49,161 nt of DNA, taken from NCBI GenBank assembly GCA_036351435.1, contig JAZBPA010000161.1, positions 1-49,161 of the forward strand, read 5' to 3'. The position numbers were made by a program, and so were the translations under genes. Positions 22,538-30,222 of this stretch are shown here, one piece after another. The stretch comes from JAAUQA01 sp036351435 (GTDB lineage Bacteria > Pseudomonadota > Gammaproteobacteria > Competibacterales > Competibacteraceae). The number at the start of each line of letters is the position of its first letter. The stretch's first letter is position 1. The notes below the pieces were generated by a model. The model saw nothing but the letters and a program-made list of their open reading frames with translations. It searched no databases and was not told where the DNA came from.

Positions 22538-24178
22538 ATGACCCAGCCCAAAGACATGACCCAGCCGCCGGATCTCGCGGCCCAACACCAACGCACCGGT
22601 CCTTTTCGCTCGCGACGTCCGCTCTACGCCGATTTGTTACCTCCCTGCAATAATGCCTGTCCAGCGGGTGAAGACATTCAAGCCTGGTTAGCGCATGCGC
22701 AAGCCGGTCGGTTTGAGGAAGCTTGGCAGACCTTGGTGAAAGATAATCCGCTGCCGGCAGTTCATGGCCGGGTGTGTTATCACCCCTGTGAAAGCGGCTG
22801 TAATCGGGCAAAGCTGGATAGCTCAGTGAGTATTCACTCGGTCGAGCGGTTTCTCGGCGACATGGCCACGGAACAAGGCTGGAAACCCAGAGTTGACGCC
22901 CAACCCAGTGGTAAAAAAGTATTGGTTATCGGCGCCGGCCCTAGCGGGCTCTCGGCAGCCTACCATCTGACCCGCTTGGGTCACAGCGTGGAAATCCACG
23001 AAGCGGGCCCCTTGGCGGGCGGTATGATGCACTTTGGCATCCCGGCCTATCGGTTGCCCCGCGCGGAGCTGGACAAGGAAATCAAGCGTATCGAAGACAT
23101 GGGGGTCAAGATTGTACTTAATCATAAAGTGACCGACTTACTGGCCGAGAAACAGGCCGGCAACTTCGACGCGGTGTTTGTCGCTATCGGCGCGCACCTC
23201 AGCAAGAAGGTCAATATTCCCGCCCGCGACGCTGGCAAAATCATGGATGCGGTCAGTTTCCTGAAGAGTGTAGAAAGCGGCGAAGCACCTAAAATTGGTC
23301 GCCGGGTCGCCGTTTACGGCGCTGGTAACACAGCAATGGACGCGGCGCGTGTCGCCCAACGACTGGGTGCTGATCAATCGCTGGTAATCTATCGGCGTAC
23401 TCAGGAGCAAATGCCGGCCCATAAGTTCGAGGCCGAAGAGGCGCTAGAAGAAGGCGTCAAGATGCACTGGCTGCGCACCATCAAGGAAGTGGGCGAAGGC
23501 ACGATCACCATTGAAGTCATGAAGTTGGATGAAAACGGTCGGCCCCAACCCACCGGCGAAATTGAAACCTTGGAAGCCGATTCGCTGATTTTAGCCTTGG
23601 GTCAGGAAACCGAAAGCGGTTTCCTCAAGAGTATCCCCGGCATTGAGATCAAGGACGATGGCGTAGTCAACGTCGATAACAACATGATGACCGGACATGC
23701 GGGCATTTTCGCGGGTGGCGACATGGTGCCCAGCGAGCGAACTGTCACTGTCGGCGTAGGCCACGGCAAGAAAGCTGCCCGGCATATCGACGCTTATTTG
23801 CGCGGCACCCAGTACGACAAACCCCCCAAACATGACTTGGCCAGTTTTGACAAGCTACATGTCTGGTACTTCACCGATGCTGCCCAGCGCCCGCAAAATC
23901 ACCTTGAGATTGGCCAACGTAAGATGGGTTTCAAGGAAGTTGTAGGCGGTTTGAGCCAGAAAGAGGCTGTCTATGAAGCCAAGCGCTGTCTATCCTGCGG
24001 TAATTGCTATGAATGCGATGGCTGTTATGGCTCTTGTCCCGAAAACGCGGTGATCAAACTAGGACCGGGCAAGCGCTACCGGTTCGATTATGATTTATGC
24101 ACGGGCTGCGCGGTGTGTTTCGAACAGTGCCCCTGCCATGCCATTGAGATGATTCCCGAACCGGAGTCGGCAGCCTAA
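22538..24178 (+). CDS. GltD-like NAD(P)H:ferredoxin-type flavoprotein, partner of PFOR
   Basis: The 546-residue protein is built like the small subunit of glutamate synthase plus a ferredoxin tail. An N-terminal cysteine-rich iron-sulfur domain (CNNACPAG, CYHPCESGC) comes first. The FAD motif is VIGAGPSGLSAAYHL (near residue 132) and the NAD(P)H motif is VYGAGNTAMDAARVAQ (near 261). Two C-terminal [4Fe-4S] sites follow (CLSCGNCYECDGC with SCPENAV, and CTGCAVCFEQCPCHAIEM). No gltB is present. It lies 84 bases before the PFOR gene, so it most likely passes electrons between NAD(P)H and PFOR or its ferredoxin. Exact electron partners are inferred. Confidence 0.82.
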   Translation: MTQPKDMTQPPDLAAQHQRTGPFRSRRPLYADLLPPCNNACPAGEDIQAWLAHAQAGRFEEAWQTLVKDNPLPAVHGRVCYHPCESGCNRAKLDSSVSIHSVERFLGDMATEQGWKPRVDAQPSGKKVLVIGAGPSGLSAAYHLTRLGHSVEIHEAGPLAGGMMHFGIPAYRLPRAELDKEIKRIEDMGVKIVLNHKVTDLLAEKQAGNFDAVFVAIGAHLSKKVNIPARDAGKIMDAVSFLKSVESGEAPKIGRRVAVYGAGNTAMDAARVAQRLGADQSLVIYRRTQEQMPAHKFEAEEALEEGVKMHWLRTIKEVGEGTITIEVMKLDENGRPQPTGEIETLEADSLILALGQETESGFLKSIPGIEIKDDGVVNVDNNMMTGHAGIFAGGDMVPSERTVTVGVGHGKKAARHIDAYLRGTQYDKPPKHDLASFDKLHVWYFTDAAQRPQNHLEIGQRKMGFKEVVGGLSQKEAVYEAKRCLSCGNCYECDGCYGSCPENAVIKLGPGKRYRFDYDLCTGCAVCFEQCPCHAIEMIPEPESAA

Positions 24179-24262
24179 AGAGGCTAGACCGGACAGATCA
24201 CCACGCGCGCCTGGCTGAGTTGACAAGGTACGAACCTCCGCCTGGCGCAGGAGTAATGAAAT

Positions 24263-27200
24263 ATGGGCGAAAGACAAGTCACTACCATTGATGGTAACGA
24301 GGCTGCGGCCTACGTAGCCTACCGCGTCAACGAAGTCTGCGGCATCTATCCAATCACACCTTCTTCCACCATGGCTGAATTGGCCGACCAGTGGTCTAGC
24401 GAAGGTAAAACCAATATTTGGGGAAATATTCCCCTGATCGCTGAAATGCAAAGCGAGGGCGGTGCCGCTGGCGCTGTGCATGGTGCTCTGCAAACCGGCG
24501 CGTTGACCACCACGTTTACCGCATCACAGGGGCTCATGTTGATGATCCCCAATATGTATAAGATCGCCGGTGAACTGACTTCAACGGTTTTCAATGTCGC
24601 GGCGCGTTCGCTAGCGGCTCAAGGTTTGTCGATTTTCGGCGATCATCAAGACGTGATGGCGGTGCGTGCGACGGGTTGGGCCATGCTGGCTGCCAGTTCC
24701 GTACAAGAAGCCCACGACATGGCTTTGATCTCCCAAGCCAGCACCCTCAATGCACGGGTGCCGTTCATCCATTTCTTCGATGGGTTCCGTACCTCGCACG
24801 AGGTCAATAAACTGACCTTGCTGACCGATGAAGAAATCCGCGCCATGATTGATGACGATCTGGTGCGTGCCCATCGCGCGCGCGGCTTAAGCCCGGAAAA
24901 TCCCTTCATACGTGGCACGGCACAAAATCCCGATACCTATTTCCAGGGTCGGGAAACCGTCAATCCATTCTATGCTGCCACGCCGGGAATCGTTCAGGCG
25001 CAGATGGATAAGTTCGCAGAACTGACTGAACGGCAATATCACTTATTCGATTACTTCGGTGATCCACAGGCCGAACGCGTGTTGATTCTGATGGGTTCGG
25101 GCGCCGATACGGCCCGCGAGACTATCGAATATCTCCGCCAACAAGGTGAGAAAGTCGGCGTCGTTCAAGTGCGCTTGTTCCGGCCGTTCTCGGCTGAGCA
25201 TCTGCTTAAAGCCTTGCCGGTGACCACCAAAGCCATCGCGGTAATGGACCGCACCAAAGAGCCTGGTTCAGCGGGTGAGCCGATGTATTTGGATGTGGTT
25301 ACGGCACTGACCGAAGCTTTCATGGACGGGATTGCCCCGCTGCCGGCCATGCCGCGAGTGATCGGTGGTCGTTACGGCTTGTCCTCTAAGGAATTCACCC
25401 CGGCCATGGTCAAGGGGGTTCTGGATGAACTCGGTAAGGCCAAACCGAAAAATCATTTCACGGTTGGCATCATCGACGATGTGTCGAACACCAGCCTGGA
25501 CTACGATCCGACTTTCATTATCGAACCGGACAACGTCGTGCGTGCCATGTTCTATGGCCTGGGCGCCGATGGTACGGTTGGCGCCAATAAGAACAGCATC
25601 AAAATCATCGGCGAAGATACCGGCAACTTCGCCCAGGGCTATTTCGTTTACGACTCCAAGAAATCGGGTTCGCAAACGGTCTCCCATTTGCGGTTTGGCC
25701 CTAATCCTATTCTGTCTACGTATTTAGTCCAGTCCGCCAATTTCATCGGCTGCCATCAGTTCAATTTCCTGGATAAAGCCGATGTGCTGGGTAATGCCGC
25801 GCCGGGTGGTACTTTCCTGCTGAACAGTCTCTACGGCAAGGATGAAGTCTGGGATCATCTGCCACGCAAAGTGCAACAGCAAATCGTCGATAAGAAGCTG
25901 GCGTTTTACGTGATTGATGCTTATAAGGTGGCCCGTGACAACGGCATGGGTACCCGCATCAACACCGTCATGCAGACCTGTTTTTTCGCCATCTCCAATG
26001 TGCTGCCGCGCGACAAGGCGATCGAGGCGATTAAATACTCGATTAAAAAGACCTACATGAAAAAAGGTGAGGAGGTCGTTCGCAAAAACTTCGAAGCGGT
26101 CGACAATACCCTGGTCAATTTGTATCAGGTCGAAGTGCCGAGCACGGTCAGCAGCCAACGTGAGTTGCCGCCCGTGGTGCCGGCCCAGGCGCCCGATTTC
26201 GTGCAAAATGTAACGGCGATGATGATGGCCGGCAACGGCGATAAACTGCCGGTCAGCGCCTTGCCGATCGATGGCACCTATCCTACTGCGACCACCCAGT
26301 GGGAGAAGCGCAACATTTCGCTGTTTGTGCCCATTTGGGAGCAGGATATCTGCATACAATGCGGTAACTGCAGCTTCGTCTGCCCGCACAGCGTGATCCG
26401 CGCCAAATTCTATAACGAAGATCAACTGGAAAAAGCGCCGGCTAGTTTCAAATCAGCCCCCATCGATGCCCGGGGCCTCCCGGACGTGCGTTACACGCTG
26501 CAATTCTATGTCGAGGACTGCACGGGTTGCGGGCTATGCGTGGAAGTCTGCCCGGCCAAGAGCAAGGAAGAAACCGGTAAGAAAGCCATTAACATGGGCG
26601 CCAAGGAACCGATTCTGGCTGATGAGCGGAAAAATATCGAGTTTTTCGAGGCCCTCCCGGCTAGCAATCGCTCACGGGTGGACTTCTCCACCGTGCGTGG
26701 TGTGCAATACCTGAAACCGCTGTTCGAGTTTCCAGGGTCCTGCGCGGGTTGCGGCGAAACACCCTATGTCAAGCTGCTCTCCCAGTTGTTCGGGGATCGC
26801 TTGGTGGTGGCCAATGCTACGGGTTGTTCGTCGATTTACGGCGGCAATTTACCCACCACCCCGTGGACTGTCGATGAAGACGGGCGCGGGCCGGCCTGGT
26901 CGAATTCCTTGTTCGAGGATAATGCCGAGTTCGGCTTCGGCTTCCGTTTGGCCGCTGATCACCACGTCCAGATGGCCTATGATTTAGCGCAGAAGTTGAA
27001 GGCCGAGGTGGGTGCGGATTTAGTCGACGATATTCTCAATGCGCCGCAGACCACCGAGTCGGAACTGCGTGCCCAACGGGAACGGGTATCTGAGCTGAAA
27101 GTCCGGCTGATGAAGCTGGATAGCTCGGCTGCTAAAGACTTGTTATCGGTAGTGGATCACCTGGTGCGGCGCAGTGTGTGGATCGTCGGCGGCGATGGCT

Positions 27201-27847
27201 GGGCTTATGACATCGGTTCCAGCGGTCTGGATCATGTGCTAGCCAGCGGTCGTAATGTCAACGTATTGGTGATGGATACCGAGGTGTATTCCAACACTGG
27301 TGGACAAAGCTCCAAATCCACTCCGCTGGGCGCGATCGCGAAATTCGCCGCGGCCGGCAAGCAAGTCGGTAAGAAAGACTTGGCCATGCAGGTTATTTCC
27401 TACGGCAATGTGTACGTCGCTCGGGTGGCGATGGGGGCCAACCCGCAACAGACGTTGCAGGCATTCCGCGAAGCCGAGGCTTACGACGGACCTTCCTTGA
27501 TCCTTGCCTACAGTCACTGCATTGCACACGGTATCAATATGCAGCAGGGGCTCAAACAGCAGGATATGGCTGTCGCCAGCGGCCACTGGCCACTGGTCCG
27601 CTACAATCCAGAAGCCCGCCAGTCGGATCAAAACCCCTTCATGCTCGACTCACAGCGACCACGGATTTCGTTGAAAGACTACGCCTACAACGAACTTCGC
27701 TACAAGATGCTGAGTCGTACCAACCCAGCCGAAGCGGAACGCCTGTTGAAGCTGGCGCAGGACGCGGTTTATCTGCGCTGGAATGTCTATGAGGAAATGG
27801 CAACCCGCAGAGGCGATCAATTCCATCCCGACGCTAGACGATCATAA
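24263..27847 (+). CDS. nifJ: Pyruvate:ferredoxin (flavodoxin) oxidoreductase, single chain
   Basis: The 1194-residue enzyme converts pyruvate and CoA to acetyl-CoA and CO2, or runs in reverse, reducing ferredoxin or flavodoxin. Domains in order: the pyruvate-binding alpha part (YPITPSSTMAE), the gamma part, and two ferredoxin-type [4Fe-4S] sites (Cys 697 in CIQCGNCSFVCP; Cys 753 in CTGCGLCVEVCP). A third cluster and the TPP-binding beta part follow (Cys 827 in CAGCGETPY; ATGCSSIYGG; GGDGWAYDIG near 976; TEVYSNTGGQ). Length matches NifJ (about 1170-1200). AGGAG precedes the ATG. No nif genes are visible, so the role is central anaerobic metabolism. Confidence 0.96.
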   Translation: MGERQVTTIDGNEAAAYVAYRVNEVCGIYPITPSSTMAELADQWSSEGKTNIWGNIPLIAEMQSEGGAAGAVHGALQTGALTTTFTASQGLMLMIPNMYKIAGELTSTVFNVAARSLAAQGLSIFGDHQDVMAVRATGWAMLAASSVQEAHDMALISQASTLNARVPFIHFFDGFRTSHEVNKLTLLTDEEIRAMIDDDLVRAHRARGLSPENPFIRGTAQNPDTYFQGRETVNPFYAATPGIVQAQMDKFAELTERQYHLFDYFGDPQAERVLILMGSGADTARETIEYLRQQGEKVGVVQVRLFRPFSAEHLLKALPVTTKAIAVMDRTKEPGSAGEPMYLDVVTALTEAFMDGIAPLPAMPRVIGGRYGLSSKEFTPAMVKGVLDELGKAKPKNHFTVGIIDDVSNTSLDYDPTFIIEPDNVVRAMFYGLGADGTVGANKNSIKIIGEDTGNFAQGYFVYDSKKSGSQTVSHLRFGPNPILSTYLVQSANFIGCHQFNFLDKADVLGNAAPGGTFLLNSLYGKDEVWDHLPRKVQQQIVDKKLAFYVIDAYKVARDNGMGTRINTVMQTCFFAISNVLPRDKAIEAIKYSIKKTYMKKGEEVVRKNFEAVDNTLVNLYQVEVPSTVSSQRELPPVVPAQAPDFVQNVTAMMMAGNGDKLPVSALPIDGTYPTATTQWEKRNISLFVPIWEQDICIQCGNCSFVCPHSVIRAKFYNEDQLEKAPASFKSAPIDARGLPDVRYTLQFYVEDCTGCGLCVEVCPAKSKEETGKKAINMGAKEPILADERKNIEFFEALPASNRSRVDFSTVRGVQYLKPLFEFPGSCAGCGETPYVKLLSQLFGDRLVVANATGCSSIYGGNLPTTPWTVDEDGRGPAWSNSLFEDNAEFGFGFRLAADHHVQMAYDLAQKLKAEVGADLVDDILNAPQTTESELRAQRERVSELKVRLMKLDSSAAKDLLSVVDHLVRRSVWIVGGDGWAYDIGSSGLDHVLASGRNVNVLVMDTEVYSNTGGQSSKSTPLGAIAKFAAAGKQVGKKDLAMQVISYGNVYVARVAMGANPQQTLQAFREAEAYDGPSLILAYSHCIAHGINMQQGLKQQDMAVASGHWPLVRYNPEARQSDQNPFMLDSQRPRISLKDYAYNELRYKMLSRTNPAEAERLLKLAQDAVYLRWNVYEEMATRRGDQFHPDARRS

Positions 27848-27860
27848 TACCTTGCGGTTA

Positions 27861-27910
27861 CCTCGGGCTCTTCGTGCTATCCCGGATGGGCAAAACGAAG
27901 GAGCCCGAGG
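27861..27910 (+). repeat. Long intercistronic hairpin between nifJ and the DHOD-like gene
   Basis: CCTCGGGCTC-TTCGT (27861-27875) pairs with ACGAA-G-GAGCCCGAGG (27895-27910), a 15-bp stem with one bulged base. The 19-base loop can fold again (CCC with GGG). There is no U-tract. It may stabilise the nifJ mRNA end and tune expression of the downstream gene. Confidence 0.6.
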
Positions 27911-27968
27911 GGAAGCCAGTCTGGTCAGGATATGCCGCATCGCACGAACAATGAATTGAGGGGGAATC

Positions 27969-28973
27969 ATGGACTTACGTACTAAGTATATGGGTTTGGA
28001 GTTGAAGCATCCGCTAATGGCGTCTGCTTCGCCATTATCGGCAAACGTGGATGGGATCAAGCGAGTGGAAGATGCTGGAGCATCAGCAGTGGTGATGTTC
28101 TCGTTGTTCGAAGAACAGATCCGGCACGAAAACGCCGCTTTCGATCACTTGATTGAATCGGGGACCGAAAGTTTTGCGGAATCGTTGTCTTATTTTCCCA
28201 CCGCGGATGATTACCATGTCGGCACGGAAAATTATTTAGATATTATTCGGCGCGCTTCCGAATCGGTCAGCATACCGATTATTGCCAGCTTAAATGGTGT
28301 TACTGATGCCGGCTGGGTCGAGTATGCCAAACAAATGCAGGATGCCGGAGCCAAAGGTATTGAGCTGAATATCTACTATATCCCTGCCGATTTGACGACT
28401 TCTGGACGGGATGTAGAACAACGTTATCTGGACATTGTTAAAACCGTCAAGAAGGCCGTGTCGGTACCGGTGGCTTTGAAGTTGAGTCCTTTCTTCAGCG
28501 CTTTCGGCTCAATGGCGAAGCAATTCGACGATACGGGCGCCGATGCCTTGGTCTTGTTCAACCGGTTCTATCAGCCTGACTTCGATCTGGAAAAGTTAGA
28601 GGTCATGACTAATCTTGATCTTAGCTCGCCGGGGGAAATTCGCCTGCCCCTGCTATGGATTGCAATTTTGCACGGTCGACTCAACGCTTCTCTGGCAGCG
28701 ACCACCGGTGTTCACAGCGCAACAGAAATCGTCAAGTATCTGATGGCCGGTGCTGATGCCGTAATGACTACCTCCGCATTGTTGAAGAATGGCGTGTCCT
28801 TCCTCTCTACTTTGCTGGGTGAGTTGAAAATGTGGATGGAACGGCGGGAATATGAATCAGTGGAACAGATGAAAGGGTCTATGAGTCAGAAAAACGTGGC
28901 TGATCCTGCCGCATTCGAGCGCGCCAATTACATTAAGATCTTGGAGAGTTACAAGAGTCCCTACATGTTGTAG
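27969..28973 (+). CDS. Dihydroorotate dehydrogenase-like flavoprotein, PFOR-associated
   Basis: This 334-residue TIM-barrel protein belongs to the class 1 DHOD-like group. It opens TKYMGLELKHPLMASASPLS, has a phosphate-binding stretch (ATTGVHSATEIVKYLMAGAD) and ends with a helical tail. In true DHODs a NxSCPN-type loop carries the catalytic Cys or Ser; here the equivalent stretch reads IELNIYYIPAD with no Cys. It is therefore unlikely to make orotate. Genes of this type commonly sit beside PFOR, and here it follows nifJ by 121 bases. GAGGGGG precedes the ATG. Its reaction is unknown; a flavin-based role in PFOR electron flow is inference. Confidence 0.8.
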   Translation: MDLRTKYMGLELKHPLMASASPLSANVDGIKRVEDAGASAVVMFSLFEEQIRHENAAFDHLIESGTESFAESLSYFPTADDYHVGTENYLDIIRRASESVSIPIIASLNGVTDAGWVEYAKQMQDAGAKGIELNIYYIPADLTTSGRDVEQRYLDIVKTVKKAVSVPVALKLSPFFSAFGSMAKQFDDTGADALVLFNRFYQPDFDLEKLEVMTNLDLSSPGEIRLPLLWIAILHGRLNASLAATTGVHSATEIVKYLMAGADAVMTTSALLKNGVSFLSTLLGELKMWMERREYESVEQMKGSMSQKNVADPAAFERANYIKILESYKSPYML

Positions 28974-29005
28974 ACAAGCGTTTCTCAGTTGCGCATGGTT
29001 TAGGC

Positions 29006-29032
29006 TAACGACCCCTTTAAAAGGGGTCGTTA
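29006..29032. terminator. Palindromic hairpin between the DHOD-like gene and pfk
   Basis: TAACGACCCCTT (29006-29017) pairs perfectly with AAGGGGTCGTTA (29021-29032) across a 3-base loop. It sits 33 bases after the DHOD-like stop and about 70 bases before pfk. There is no U-tract, so it is probably a terminator-like or processing hairpin. Confidence 0.55.
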
Positions 29033-29105
29033 TGTAATACGGCTTGTTATAAGTCGGTACCGTTGAATATACCCTCAAATCAAGGGTTTCTTAGGAGACT
29101 GCATA

Positions 29106-30188
29106 GTGACTATCCCCACTCGTATAGCGGTAAATACCGGCGGCGGCGATGCCCCCGGCTTAAACGCAGTGATTCGTGCCGTTACGCTGGCAGGTGTACG
29201 GCGCGGTTGGGAAGTGTACGGTATTCAAACCGGTTACGAAGGATTGGTCAAAGAAGGTGGCCTAATTCGTCTGGATGCCGATGTGGTCGCCGGCATTACG
29301 CATCTGGGAGGCACCATCCTCGGCACCAACAACCGCGGCAACCCTTTCCAGATCACCACTGATCAAGGCGTCATCGAAGATGGTAGCGCGACTATCGTAC
29401 AGAAATTTTTCGATTTCGGCTTCATTGGATTAGTTGCTATCGGTGGTGACGGTAGCCTATCCATCGCCCAGAAGCTGCATGAAACGCATAATATGCCGGT
29501 TATTGGCGTCCCCAAAACGATTGATAATGACCTGGAATCGACCGAATACACCTTCGGTTTCGACACCGCCGTCACCACCGCTACCGATGCGTTAGACAAA
29601 TTGCATCCGACGGCGAAAAGCCATAACCGGGTCATGGTCGTCGAGATGATGGGCCGTTATGCCGGCTGGATTGCGTTGCATGCCGGTATTGCCGGTTCCG
29701 CCGATGTGATCCTGTTACCGGAAATCCCTTTCGATATGGAATCGGTTTACGCCAAGATTCGCGAACGCGAGGCACGCGGGCGGCACTTCAGTATCGTAGT
29801 CGTCGCCGAAGGTGCAGCGCCTAAAGGCGGAGCCCGGGTCATTCAACGGGAGCAGGAAAAGGGACGGGAGGTATTGCTCGGGGGGATCGCCGATTGGGTA
29901 GCCAAAAAAATTACCGAAGGTACGGGCAAAGAAACCCGTTCGCTAGTGCTCGGGCATCTGCAGCGGGGTGGTCAGCCTACCGCTTTTGATCGGTTGTTGT
30001 CGTCACGGTTGGGAACCGCTGCGGTGCGACTCATCGAAGCCGGACAATTCGGCAAAATGGTGGGACTTACCGATGAAGGTGTCCACGCTGTGTCTTTAGA
30101 AATGGCGACCCGGCGTATGCGCACCGTACCCATGGATTCGGACGTGCTCCAAACCGCGCGCGATATGAATATTTGCCTCGGCGATTGA
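29106..30188 (+). CDS. pfkA: 6-phosphofructokinase, Gly/Lys (mixed) active-site type
   Basis: The 360-residue enzyme phosphorylates fructose 6-phosphate, committing sugar to glycolysis. The nucleotide loop is TGGGDAPGLNAVIRA. The diagnostic residues are Gly116 in IGGDGSLS (E. coli Gly104) and Lys137 in PKTIDND (E. coli Gly124). Gly at the first site argues for ATP rather than pyrophosphate, while Lys at the second is shared with PPi-dependent enzymes. This is the combination seen in group III PFKs. Translation starts at GTG 29106 after AGGAG. It sits 34 bases before glgP. Allosteric behaviour cannot be predicted. Confidence 0.9.
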   Translation: MTIPTRIAVNTGGGDAPGLNAVIRAVTLAGVRRGWEVYGIQTGYEGLVKEGGLIRLDADVVAGITHLGGTILGTNNRGNPFQITTDQGVIEDGSATIVQKFFDFGFIGLVAIGGDGSLSIAQKLHETHNMPVIGVPKTIDNDLESTEYTFGFDTAVTTATDALDKLHPTAKSHNRVMVVEMMGRYAGWIALHAGIAGSADVILLPEIPFDMESVYAKIREREARGRHFSIVVVAEGAAPKGGARVIQREQEKGREVLLGGIADWVAKKITEGTGKETRSLVLGHLQRGGQPTAFDRLLSSRLGTAAVRLIEAGQFGKMVGLTDEGVHAVSLEMATRRMRTVPMDSDVLQTARDMNICLGD

Positions 30189-30222
30189 ACATAACTGATA
30201 ACTGAATAATGAGGTATAAGCC

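Noticed and set aside
29106..30188. Calling the phosphofructokinase pyrophosphate-dependent because of PKTIDND.
   Set aside because: The first diagnostic site is Gly (GGDGS), not Asp, which points to ATP use; the Lys alone is not sufficient.
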